Of a stretch of 64,000 nucleotides of DNA, positions 53,658-64,000 are shown piece after piece (position 1 is the first letter of the stretch; each line of letters opens with the position of its first letter). Source of the stretch: Setomelanomma holmii (Eukaryota; Ascomycota; Dothideomycetes; Pleosporales; Phaeosphaeriaceae); contig ML978176.1 of NCBI GenBank assembly GCA_010015745.1, positions 278,925 to 342,924 of the forward strand, given 5' to 3'. Made by a program: the position numbers and the translations under genes. Below the pieces are notes generated by a model. It made no database searches and had not been told where the DNA came from. It was given only the letters and a program-made list of their open reading frames with translations.

Positions 53658-56600
53658 ATTTGCAGGTAGGGTGTGCGTGGGAGTCGTGTGACTGGTTTTG
53701 GTGGAAAGATAAGGGAGGCAGGAGACAAGCTCTCTGTTTGTTTATTATAAAAGCGTATGAAAAGGCCCTTTGCTGGGGTGCTTGAGCTGGGGGAAGGCAG
53801 ACTCGAGCTGTACAGAAGGCTGGCAGCGGTGGAGTGAGGAAGAGGATAAAGAAACCTTCAGCGCCGGCCAAGGGCTCGCAGAGCTTTAAGGTGAGGGCGC
53901 GTTGCCTGGGTGGAAGGACCCCTGTCGCTCACGAAATTGGCTTCACGGCAGCACGTCCATTGGTGGGCCCGCTTGACCAACACGTCCTAGCTGGTCGAAT
54001 AGCACCGTTCACCAGTGTTATGCACCGCTGCCTACTGAAACATGTGCACTGCATGGAGCAGCCGCCTGCAGCACGGGCAGCCATGATGAGCGTTTGAGGG
54101 CCGCAGTCAGTAGTCCTCACGCCGGCTGGCCGCGGGCTCAGCTCCCCCATCCTGATAAGCGTGGTGATGAGATCTTGCGCAAGCATCTTAGGCATGGGAT
54201 CATGAGACCACTGCCCCTCCTTATTCTGTCGCTTTCACAAGACAGCATCAAGCATGGAAAAGACCGCTCGGGCGCATCCAGCCTGCTGGGCCACGGCGTG
54301 ATTGCAAGGAGCCAGAGGCTACACGAGGCACTCATGACTGCGTGCCGTGACTGATGCCGTGCATTCTGCGCCGTCTTTGCCATCTGGAGAGGCACTGGTA
54401 CTGGTACTCTTGGTTATCTCGCAGTATATCCGCGATCGGCATGGTGGGTATGCTGCAGCATCGAGGCGCCATCCTCCAGCTCATCAGATTCATACTCAGC
54501 CGCGGCTCAACGGCTGCATTTGGTGTCTTGTGCTCTTCTCCGCCGTGTCGCCGTGCAACAGCAGATCCATCATTCGAGTCCCAACAATCGCATCGCCAAC
54601 CTCTGCACAACTCCAGCCTTGACAGCAGCCAAGGCATGTCTGAGCACGCAAGGCTAGACAGCGTTAGCGCCCTGCAGCAGCGAATCATTGTTCACCGCCT
54701 GCCAAAACGCCATTCCCCGTTAAGCTGAGACCCTTGCACCACCATTGTCGACCATGTCAGGCGAGTGACCATCGAGAAGTTTCCTCGTCGCGCCAACCAG
54801 TGAGGTTGTGCACCGGATGCGCACATCTTGGGCCTGCCGCTGTCTGCTCACCGCCACCATCTAAAACTGTGGAACTTCTGTCTGCTTTTAGGTTGCGTCT
54901 GGCGTCGATTGCTGGACCCTGGGAGGTTTGGCGAGGGTCTCTATGCATCCGCAGCGCCATCTGCACGATTACGACAGATATATGAACCACCGCAAGTACA
55001 GCCCAATCGAGCCAACCACTACAATTCACTACAACAATTGTTGATGAAAATTTGCACACTCTGGAGTCTCAAGACGATCTCTCACCGTCTGTGATCAGGC
55101 GAGTCAGACACTAGCGCCCTGCCGGCTGATTGAGACTCACGTGGAAAAGGGGCGCTAACCCTTCAGGCGCATTGCAACCCACAACCATGGATCAACTTGT
55201 CACAAGCAGAGCAGCGTGAGAACTCTGACGTCTCAAGATGCACTCGCCCTTTCAACCGTTCTTTAGCCCGCTCAAGGGCTCTCAAACCCGGCACGCAGAG
55301 AATATTTCCGGTGCGCCTTCTGCGACCTCCTTTCATCTCCAGTGGTTGGCAGCGCCCCGCACAGGTCAACAAATTGCCTGAGATTCGAGGATCATCTTCA
55401 AGTCGATATTGGCCGACAGACTTTACCAATGCGCGCCGTACCTGACGCCACAAGGCCATGCTTCGGAACAAAAACTGCAAGCTTTAGGACCTGAGAGTAG
55501 TATACACTACGCGAGGCTCTGCGGTTCGAAGTCGTGCTATGTTTATCGGCATCGTTTCACCATGGCCATCGCCCACTGAGAAGATCGTGCCGCCAGTTCA
55601 GAAATGCAATCAATTTCACACAAACCACAGGGCCTCTGAATCCTCGCAGCTTCTGGACCGCCTCGCATCAGTGGGTCCGCCTGAAAGCTCTTCGCCAACA
55701 CCAAATAACGCCCAGTCTTTAGCGATGGAGGTTTTCGTCAGCCACACCCCACATCAGGAACACGACGAGTCAATCACACGTGTTTGATGACAGATGAATA
55801 CGCGACTGAGCCATGGGTCAATCGAAAGATGCAGCCCGAAAGTTTACGCAGCACGATGCAGCGGAATGCAGACCGTTGCAAATAGTCGACCTCTGCAACG
55901 CTATTGGTTCCGTGGATCATTAAGGTAAACCGAGTGAGGAGGTGTATTGACTCTGTATCAACACCCTGCACAGTAGGTGTATATGAAAAGTCCACGCTGC
56001 CAATTGCAACAGCACATTCGATACCAAGTACAATTCAGCTATTGTACTGTGTGGGAGTCGATTTAAGCTTAATAAAATGCCGCTGCAGGGGACAAAGGCG
56101 ATGCACACAAGTGGATACCAGAATCGTGCCTTCCTCTTCTGGTCAGTGGCTTGAAGTGAACGTCATACGTCGCGCATCTTACAGAACCACCACAAACAGT
56201 TGAATATACGAATGAATGAGGAAGGAGAGAGAAATGACTAACACGCAGCCCTTAAATCGCCGGGGAAAGCTCAACGTTCCAACCTTAGCGATCTGACTAG
56301 ATCTATTCCGCTCTACCCGGGCAGCTTACATTCAAGAACACGACAGTACAATCAACGACACGGAGTTTTTTCTGCCAACTTCGCGCCTCGATCATCTTAT
56401 TACTTGCATTACTCGTATCGCCAGCTCATTCTCTTTCGACAGACTAATATTAGTTTACACTTGCATGCTAGCACCATCATAATACCACGACATACCACAG
56501 CTACTACCACATCGCATCTCCACTTTCTGCTCGCAAGCAACCTAGCAAACTTCAAACCTCTTGACACATTTGCTTCAATTCTCGGCGCAGCTTCAACGTG

Positions 56601-57342
56601 AACCCGCTCTACAGCATCAAATATAATACTACTCATCAATCATTGCCATCGATCCTTGCCCAACCACCAATGCTCGCCCGAGTTGTTCTCTTATTTCTGC
56701 AAAAGCATCACTATACGTCACTTTCTGTACTATTCGAATATTCTGCCTTCTACTATTCGATCCACTCATAGAGTGCTATCTCAGCCTGGCACATGACAAC
56801 ACCCATCCCTGCAACTCAGACATGGACACACCATGTCCGTCCACTCTGCACCCGGGATACCCCTCAACGCCATTCATTCGGCCCGCACATCAACGATCAC
56901 AGCGATCGCATAATCTGTCGACGTCATGGGGTGCGTTGGCAGTGCGATTGCAGGGAGAATGGTTGCGTTTTCGGGCTCATGCTGTGCTGGCCTTGCGTAT
57001 GTAAGATTTGACGACACTTAGGGGTCGGCAGAAGTGCACGACCATGCTTGTACTGCTCATCACAACCCAAGTGACCCGCATACAAACTTCGGTCGAAATT
57101 TGGTTTGACTGCAATTTGACAATATATGAGAAGCACGGCCGAGGTGAACGGTATATGGTGATTTTGAGCTCATGTGGGAAGTGTATTTTGTATGCTTTGG
57201 GTATCAAATATGTTTGTTGGTTTGCTACTGTCTCAACAGTCATCAGCAAACACTCGCTCATATGGTAGTTAAGCGCCTGTAATGCCTTCATCTGAGGGTT
57301 ATCGGCCTGACCCAACAAACCACAGTCTCTTGGAGATCACGC
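53658..57342. other. Intergenic, 3.7 kb upstream of the MEU6-type gene
   Basis: Many short frames on both strands but none with a motif or credible exon chain. It contains the upstream region of the minus-strand MEU6-type gene (left) and the 3' flank of the TilS-like gene (right). The region around 56.3-56.8 kb is CT/CA-rich on the plus strand, resembling a fungal promoter or leader, but I could not attach a gene to it. Confidence 0.5.
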
Positions 57343-59610
57343 CTACCAACGAGGTTCTTCTTTCATTCGCTTTCTATTAGAAACCGGCGCCTTCTTCTTA
57401 CGCTCATACTCGGGCTCCTCCTTCTCAGGTTCGTCCTCCAGAAAAGCCAGTCCATCAACTTCCTCGCCCACCATCGCTCTTTGAGTATGCTTTGAGACCT
57501 TCTTCTGCGCTGACTTCGTCACGCTATGGACCCTTTTGTAGCCCGTAAAGTCATCATAGGTCTTATCTCTGACGACGCGATTCCTGCGAACCTTAAGCTT
57601 CTGGATCGCTTTGTTGGAATACCGTTGTTGCTCCTCTTGCTCGACGATGTCACGGATGTGAAGCCCAGGTACAATGATGTCGCCAGCTGCGCGAGCGCCG
57701 TAGCCGATCTTTTTATAGCGGACAGTCCAGTCGCATACTCCTTCCGGCGACCCGAAGCCGTTCATGCGTACATCAAGGGTCGGAAGACCAAGGAGACTTT
57801 CTTGACCAGTTGTGCTATCTATCCGGAACACAGCAGGAAGAGTGAAGCGAAGGTCTGATGGCTTGAGAAGAGCGAATGCCGCTGTGATGAAGCGCTCGGG
57901 TATCAGCCCGGAATGGCTCATCCTAGTTAATTCTTTCTTGGCCTGCGTGGTGGGTAGTTGGCGCATATCCTTTTTCTGGAAGATGCGCACTATGAGGTTG
58001 TCATGCGTATGGTTGACAATACTGATCCAGAAGCGGCCGTCGAATAGCTGGTAGGGCTCTTGAGACTCTGACGCATCGTTCATGTCTGCGGTGATGGTTC
58101 GAGACGGATGTATGATAAACTGCAGCCTTTGCGCTTCGCCATGTTCCAGACCCTGGCGTGTAAGTAGCCATTCTTTCGGATGCGGCACAGACGATCCAAA
58201 GTCCTCGGCAGCTGTACCGTCGTTCTCGAAAGGAGATGCTTTGTCCCATCGACGCCACCAGACGTGGTAGACTGTAAAATTGTCTCTAAAATGAGCCTCA
58301 CCACCATCGACTGCCTCCTTGTGTTCTTCAGGGGTAAAAAATTCTGGATAAATGCTTTCGATCCTTGCAGCAAGCTGCCCAAGGGCAGGCTTGAATTTGG
58401 GTGTGACCAGGTCAGCGACCTTTTCAATGAGACAGTATGCATTGTCTTTTGCTTCGTTCTTGTCCTTTTGTGTTTCAATTGGTCGAGCGAATAGTGAGTC
58501 GAAGGGCGGGAAGCGAACAAGCAAAGACCCAGTCTGAATGTCAAGCTTAATGAGACACTGATCGTACAGCCAGGCGGCATATGAACGGCGCTCAGAAATG
58601 CGCTTCTGCATGTAGAGAGACGTGTCGACAAGTGACTGGACGCTGAGAGCCTCTGGCAGCTTATGTTTCTTGTAGAGATGTCGAATGGCATTTCGAGATG
58701 TCAACGTGCGATCTTGGTTGGATTTGTCTTCAGCCCATTGCACGCCTTGCTCCTTGCAAGTCGCGATGAGCCTTGTCTTTTCAAATGCCAGGAGCGGACG
58801 CAAGATCTGTATGCCACCTTGCTCGACAGGGAACGGAATGTTCAGAGAAGCATCGGGTCGCTGCTTCCTGCCACTGTAATGTACGCCATAGATGCCATCA
58901 CACTCGGGTATCCACTCCACTGGCTGCATTCCCTTCAGGCCAGTCCGCAGTCTGTTATTGGCGAGCCTCATCATGACTGTCTCAGCTTGGTCGTCCCCAT
59001 GGTGTGCCACCAGTAAGGCCTGCATCTGCCTATCTCTACAAGCTCGACCAAGGGCTTGATAGCGGCCAGTGCGCGCCGCCGACTCGAATCGTTGGAAATT
59101 GTGTATATCTAGATCCTCGGGCCAGGTCAAAGTGAGTATAGAGGACTCGATACCGACTGTAGGATGTCAGTCAAACGCAATCCTATTTGAATTGCCTGAA
59201 CCTCCGTACACTGATTGCGCAACTGTTCAGCAACCCAAGCTGCCTCCTCCGTGCTTTCTGCGCGCACTTTGTGGTCCACGATGAATCCATGGGCTTGTGG
59301 CAAGAGCTTGTTCTTGCATTGAGCTCTGGCATAGAGGGCAGCGAGTGCCATAGAGTCGACACCACCACTGATGGCGAAGCCTGTCCATATGGTCAGTATT
59401 GCCTTTGTGATCTTGATCTAAAAGCTCACCCAACGGGGTTCTGCTCTCAGTACTCCATGACCAAGGCAGTACCTCTTTCAAGGCCAGCTCAAACTCCCTC
59501 TCTGAGATTGGCAAGCTCTTTCCAGAGCTGTACCATCTGGTGTTCAGTGCATTCCGAAAAACGGCAGCGGAGGAACATTTCCTCAACCAGAGGACATTGC
59601 TTCTCCACAT
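57343..59610 (-). CDS. tRNA(Ile)-lysidine synthase-like protein (TilS family), probably mitochondrial
   Basis: A 721-residue PP-loop ATPase with exons complement(57343..59156, 59210..59380, 59430..59610). TilS enzymes convert the wobble cytidine of tRNA-Ile(CAU) to lysidine. The start at 59610 gives MWRSNVLWLRKCSSAAVFRNALNTRWYSSG, a basic amphipathic presequence suggesting mitochondria. The PP-loop signature GFAISGGVDSMALAALY appears across the first splice junction. Then HGFIVDHKVRAEST, LLVAHHGDDQAETVMMRLANN (the TilS HHxDDQ-type motif) and LRPLLAFEKTRLIATCKEQGVQWAEDKSNQDRTLTSRNAIRH follow, a typical TilS stretch. The remaining 450 residues have no strong motif and end in a Lys/Glu-rich tail. 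The second intron uses donor GTACGG (CAGT|GTACGG), chosen because it keeps FGIESSILTLTWP in frame. It is divergent from HSP10 with 293 bp between start codons. Confidence 0.88.
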
Positions 59611-59903
59611 ATACAGCGCCGTGGCATTGAATGCACTGTGGAGGAAGGGACGAATAGGGTAAGGAGTCGAGAACTTCTGAAATGGGAAATGCACAATGGT
59701 TCGTCGGAAGCGTGTCGCGTCGCAATTCCGAGGTTGATATGCCGCACGGACCGCGCCGTTATTCTGGAAATTTCTGGAGTCGCGAACATGAGAGCTTTCT
59801 TCTCCATTGACTCCGCTACACCACGATACACCAATTCCATCACCCTCGAACCTCCCAACCCTACTCCGCTCATCCCATATCAGACCCATCTCACCTCGCC
59901 AAA
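59611..59903. promoter_or_regulatory. Shared head-to-head promoter region of the TilS-like gene and HSP10
   Basis: These 293 bp separate the start codons of two divergent genes that probably act in mitochondria. They must contain both promoters and 5' leaders. No clear TATA or heat-shock-element array is obvious by eye. Confidence 0.65.
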
Positions 59904-60411
59904 ATGGTAAGCCCCGTAACCACTCAGCATCACTCGACCCAGCACCCCCGACACCTCCGCAAGCTGCCCGCCAGGCCATGAAGCTTACTCTACCATAACA
60001 GTCTGCCATCAAGTCAATCCGCTCCATTGCCCCTCTCCTCGACCGCATCCTCGTCCAGCGCGTCAAGGCCGAAGCAAAGACCTCGACCGGCATCTTCCTT
60101 CCCGAGACCGCAGTCAAGGAACTGAATGAGGCCAAGGTCCTTGCTGTAGGACCTGGTGCTCTCGACAAGGATGGCAAGCGGATCGCTCCAAGCGTGCAGC
60201 CTGGAGACAAGGTTTTGATTCCTCAAGTATGTCACATTTGAGAGCGGTAGCTGGCATAGCGTGGTGGCATAGAAGCATCAGGCCATGTGAAAACATGAAT
60301 GAAGGACGTAGCTAACATCCGCGATAGTACGGTGGTAGCCCCATCAAGGTCGGCGAGGACGAGTACTCTCTTTTCCGCGACCACGAGCTCCTGGCCAAGA
60401 TCAACGAGTAA
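59904..60411 (+). CDS. hsp10: Mitochondrial 10-kDa co-chaperonin HSP10 (GroES family)
   Basis: A 103-residue co-chaperonin that caps HSP60 in the mitochondrial matrix. Exons 59904-59906, 60002-60226 and 60328-60411. The first coding exon is only the ATG (AAAATG|GTAAGC). After the 95-bp intron comes SAIKSIRSIAPLLDRILVQRVKAEAKTSTGIFLPE, with the GroES signature and the mobile-loop region (AEAKTSTGIFLP). Then come LNEAKVLAVGPGALDKDGKRIAPSVQPGDKVLIPQ and, after the second intron, YGGSPIKVGEDEYSLFRDHELLAKINE. Length (about 100-105) and sequence match fungal Hsp10 throughout. The split start codon is required because the next in-frame Met would lose the N-terminus. Confidence 0.96.
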
Positions 60412-60775
60412 ACGAGAAATCGCGCTCAGGCAATCACAAAAGCCCTCGAGTCGACCCCGCTGTAAAACTACCACGACTACCTCCACCAACGAACCACTTG
60501 AAAATTCACGCGACACGCTAGCATCGACGCCGGCGTTTTGGCATATACTCTCTGGCATTGGGCAATTCTTTTGGCCGACTTTTGTCGTCTTCATATCTGT
60601 GTAGTTAGAATCTGAGGTTGGAAGATGAGAGACGAAGTTAGGAAGAAGAAATCAAGAAAAATCTCCACTCTATCACTGTCCAACACGGCTTGATAGGACA
60701 GAGTCGTTGGGTCATTTCACATGTGCTAAGAAAGCAGATAGCCTCCCGCAAACCACCTCAAAGAACTATCCGAGA
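60412..60775. other. 3' intergenic between convergent HSP10 and HET-C genes
   Basis: About 360 bp of 3' flank. No gene or repeat seen. Confidence 0.6.
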
Positions 60776-63305
60776 TTACCATGCGGAATTTCCACCACCA
60801 CCACCCCATTGCCTTCCACTGGCACCGGAAGACGAACTCTGGTCATGCGAGTAGCCACCAGCCGGAGGCCCATGCGGAGGAGGCTGTTCATAACCACCCG
60901 GTCCCGCGCCGTCATAGTTCTCATAACCCTGCTGATAGGCTGTCGGCACAGTATAACTCGGCTCTGCACCCTGACCACCAGAATACTGACCCTCGCCCCA
61001 TCCGTAGCCTCCCGAAGGCGCTGTATGACTGTACTCGGCGGGCGGCTGATAGCTTTCACCCGAGTAGTTAGACTGATAAGGCTGGAAGCTACCCCATTGC
61101 GAGGGCTGTGGCGAGGGAGGTGGGTGGTACGGTGCGGCACTCGAGTCTGGTGCGTCGTACTCGCCAGCCTCGCGAGTGCGACCGCTGCCGCCGAGGTTGA
61201 GGTTGTTGAAGGCACTGCCCAGACCACCGGGGAGATTGCCGGTGATGGAGCCTAGAAGACCGCCTTGACCAGACTGCTGAGGCCTGCTTCCTCCTTGGCC
61301 GCCAGAGTGACCGCCACCAGAAGAGCTGTGTCCGCCGCCACTAGAGTATCCCTGCAAGCCAGCAGCACCATGTGCATGTGCGCCGTGAGAGTGATCATTG
61401 TCACCGCTGTGATTCTTGCCTGCGCGAACAGACTCGGAGCTTAGGAGGTTGTTCAAGTCCTTGCCGCGATAGTTGTGTGCCCACTTCTTTACGCATTCAA
61501 ACATGTTGTTGTGCACTTCGCAACGAGAGTCACGGAGCCCTGGATGGTGGAAGACTCGCATGCAGTCGTCCAAAACTTGGTCGACCGGCACGTCTGGGTG
61601 GTCCCAAGCGTAAATAACACGAGGAGCAACGTACTGCAGGATGACTACAGCGACCTGGCCAGCAGGCTCATTCAGAATGTTTGAGAAATGGTCCTTGGAA
61701 AGCATGCTGTGGGTTGGGTTGGTCGACGTAGGATCGGTCCAGACCTCGTACTGATGCTTTGCCGCAGAATCGATGACGGCTGAAGATCCACTCTTGAGCT
61801 GTGCGGAGGCGGTCTTGATGATTGGCAAGATGAATGGAGCCAATAACGACAGCACGAACAGAGTGACGCGCTCAGTAATGGTCTCGATGAGCTTCTCCAG
61901 ACCGGGAATCTTGGAGATGATGGCGGAGAGGCTGCGTACAACATTGTCTCTGAACACTAGGATCGGGTAGATCTTGGGTATGATGGCCGCCGGATCTGTG
62001 TTGGTACCTGGAATGTTGGGTCCAGGAGGTCCACCAACAGAGCCCGGAGGTGCATCGAAGGTGGGAGGTTGTTGGTAGCCACCGTGTGGGTCAGCCCGCG
62101 AACCGAAATCGTCATATCCCTCCGAGCGAGCGTTTGCAGCAGCTTGAGCGTCCGATGCAGCTTGCAAGCTCTGTGCTTCTTGGATGAGGTTGCCGGTGCC
62201 AGGCACCTTGCTGAGAGCGTCGATTAGGCCACTGCATGCCGGGCTTTCGCCACCAGGACCTCGCTTTCCGGAGGTATTGTTGGAAACAGCGTCGACGAGT
62301 GCTGTGTTGACTTCGTCAATCTCAGAGGAGGTGATGTGATCGGTTGCTTCGCCTAGTACGGAATGGAAGAAGTCGACGCCACCAAATGTTCCAGTTACAA
62401 GTGGATATACGTGCTTCCCGTTGAGTGTTATCCCAGTTTGTATGCCCACATGAGGAAAGACGTCGTGATAGCCAAGCTCACGCAACACGAGCTCCGTATA
62501 GTTGGTGTGAGCACCAAAGTCCTCTAAGCAGTGCAGGCCTTGACCCAGACAGCGAAGAGCTTCCGCTAGGTCCTCATCTCTCCCACGCTGACCCGACGGG
62601 CCATGCGTATAAAGGCGTCCAAAGTGAATAGCTCTAGCGAAAGAGAACTTGACATAGCCGGTAGAGGTTGCCCAGCCACCGCGTTCATTGGCGATGTAGT
62701 TCTTCATGCCGGTTTGGGGATCAACGGCCAATTCAGCCTCAGTGACAGGTGGTCGGAGACGAGGATCGAACTTCCGAGCATCGACGTTGTCGGCATAATC
62801 CTTGGGGTTATCGATATGCTCTTCTGGACGGTATACACCGAGACGTTCAGATGTGACTTCAAATTCGCCAGTAGCATAACCAAATGACATGAAGGACAGG
62901 ACCCATACAAGCACGCGAATAGTCTCGGCTTGGACCTTCGCCAAAGTCGCAGTGTCAACAGCCTTTCGAAGTCAGTATTGTTCCAGATGTAGTGCATCGT
63001 CAGGCCTACCTGTGAGTAATCTCGAAGCCAGTTGCCAAAGTAAACACGCTATCGTTATCATGTCAGCATCGATCCATAATGGTAGGTGCTCTAGAGCGTA
63101 CCTTGATCATATTTGATTTCCATTTGTGACCCTTCAAGCACGCGACAGTGGCAAGCATATCTTCAATATCCCCATGGCGCCAGTTCTTTCCTTCGATCTT
63201 GGAGATGGATGCGATGTTCCCAGCGCCGAACGCTTCAGCTTGGGTTGGCAGTAGCACCAGGATCGCAATAGCGACCAGCAGCAGATATTTCGATGAAACT
63301 CCCAT
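60776..63305 (-). CDS. het-c: HET-C heterokaryon incompatibility protein
   Basis: An 809-residue homologue of Neurospora HET-C, a secreted or membrane-associated glycine-rich protein whose allelic differences trigger vegetative incompatibility. Exons complement(60776..62962, 63010..63048, 63102..63305); the middle exon is only 39 nt (RVYFGNWLRDYSQ). The signal peptide is MGVSSKYLLLVAIAILVLLPTQAEA, followed by FGAGNIASISKIEGKNWRHGDIEDML, highly typical of the family. Conserved blocks follow: SFMSFGYATGEFEVTSERLGVYRPEEHIDNPKDYAD, ANERGGWATSTGYVKFSFARAIHFG, ALRCLGQGLHCLEDFGAHTNYTELVLRELGY and VFPHVG. A hydrophobic stretch (VTLFVLSLLAPFILPIIK) occurs near residue 430. The last 200 residues are Gly/Ser/His/Gln-rich (SSGGGHSSSGGGHSGGQGG; GWGEGQYSGGQ), as in Neurospora HET-C. 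The region that specifies allele type cannot be classed here. Confidence 0.95.
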
Positions 63306-64000
63306 AGTGTGGCAGAGAGCGAGAGATTAGCGGGTGAGATGGTGTAAAGGAGAAGAGAGCCAACGTCCTGCCGTTGAATCATTTGCGCGCGCTGGAGTAG
63401 TCAGCTGTTGACGTGACGGGTAAGGCGGTGCAGGAGCGAGTGCGCCACACGTCATTTTCCGATGGAGGGGCACCAGTGGCCCACCCACAAACTCAGAGCT
63501 ACATTCTTGTCCCAAACTAGCATCCCGTGCGGCCCAGCCCACCATTCGAGGCAGTTTGGCGCTCAAAGGGACGCCTTTGCGAGGCCTTGCTGCACTGTGG
63601 TACGACGAATCGCGCCACACTGCCCCACTTTATGCGCATATGATGACCTGGAGGGGTGCTTGACAGGGAACACTCCAGCTGAAATTCAGAACTTGACAAT
63701 GCTGATACAGTACCTTGCAAAACCGCCCTCACCCTTCGCGCAAGCGACAATTCCGTAAGACCCTTGTCAGCTCAGGGTATCTCTTGCTAGACTCAGCCAA
63801 TCGTAGAGCACCAAGATCTACTAGCTCTAAATAAGCTAGCTTGCAATCACAAGGTTCTTGTGTATTTAAAACATGTCTAACGTTAACACAATAACGTTAC
63901 TATAGACATAACACGTAATACAAAGTTACACCAAGTTACTCTACGGATTTCCAGGCAACATGGGCTTCTATTCTACTTTCTCACTCCGCTTCCCACTGTT
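63306..64000. other. Upstream region of HET-C; right edge turns AT-rich
   Basis: This is the promoter side of HET-C. From about 63790 to the end the sequence becomes clearly richer in A+T with repeated short words (TAACGTTA, AAGTTAC), unlike the rest of the flank. It may be the start of a decayed repeat beyond the window. No coding frame was accepted. Confidence 0.5.

Noticed and set aside
55860..55930. Possible tRNA-like T-loop sequence near CGAAGTCG/CGCTATTGG
   Set aside because: No cloverleaf with paired acceptor, D and anticodon stems could be drawn. The match is too weak to call.
59227..60210. 327-codon minus-strand open frame spanning HSP10 and the TilS-like 5' exons
   Set aside because: Its right part is antisense to HSP10 and its left part is the TilS-like exon 1 frame running past its GTGAGC donor. 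It is not a separate gene.

Overview
The window looks like chromosomal DNA of a filamentous ascomycete (Pezizomycotina). Genes have short introns of mostly 45-115 bp with GTRNGT donors and CTRAC-like branch sites. The families present (RIC1, Zn2Cys6 regulator, AA11 chitin LPMO, DHA14-type MFS, MEU6-type PH protein, HET-C, HET domain) are typical of that group. The Dothideomycetes are my best guess for class, but that is inference. Intergenic spaces are large. About 20 protein genes, two degraded genes and one degenerate inverted-repeat element can be supported.

Layout. 0-12.5 kb: the 5' part of RIC1 (minus, running off the left edge), a secreted AA11 LPMO, a five-exon 2-hydroxyacid dehydrogenase, and a Zn2Cys6 transcription factor. 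14.2-15.2 kb: a predicted small membrane-protein gene whose exon-plus-intron unit is tandemly triplicated, which is the most unusual object in the window. 15.8-20 kb: a conserved-looking hypothetical protein and an MFS transporter carrying both an in-frame stop and a one-base frameshift. 20-24.8 kb is gene-poor. 24.8-33 kb: a divergent 14-3-3-like protein, the spliceosomal pair PRP31/CLF1 transcribed head to head, and a mitochondrial carrier. 33.5-45.9 kb: a RING/TRAF zinc-finger protein, syntaxin SYN8, a Ca2+-regulated mitochondrial carrier, cyclin C, a Ser-rich hypothetical and a small mitochondrial-type protein. 46.5-48.8 kb is more AT-rich and holds an inverted-repeat element and a HET-domain pseudogene. 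49.4-63.3 kb: a UBTD-like ubiquitin-fold protein, a MEU6-type PH protein with repeated basic motifs, mitochondrial tRNA(Ile)-lysidine synthase head to head with HSP10, and HET-C.

Functional themes. Two core splicing factors share a 272-bp promoter. Mitochondrial functions recur (two carriers, HSP10, TilS-like synthase, a small presequence protein). Membrane traffic is represented by RIC1 and SYN8, and transcription by cyclin C and the Zn2Cys6 factor. There is no biosynthetic cluster, CRISPR array, rRNA gene or tRNA gene that I could recognise. Exon coordinates below were derived by hand from reading frames, splice consensus and remembered family motifs, and no search or alignment was run.
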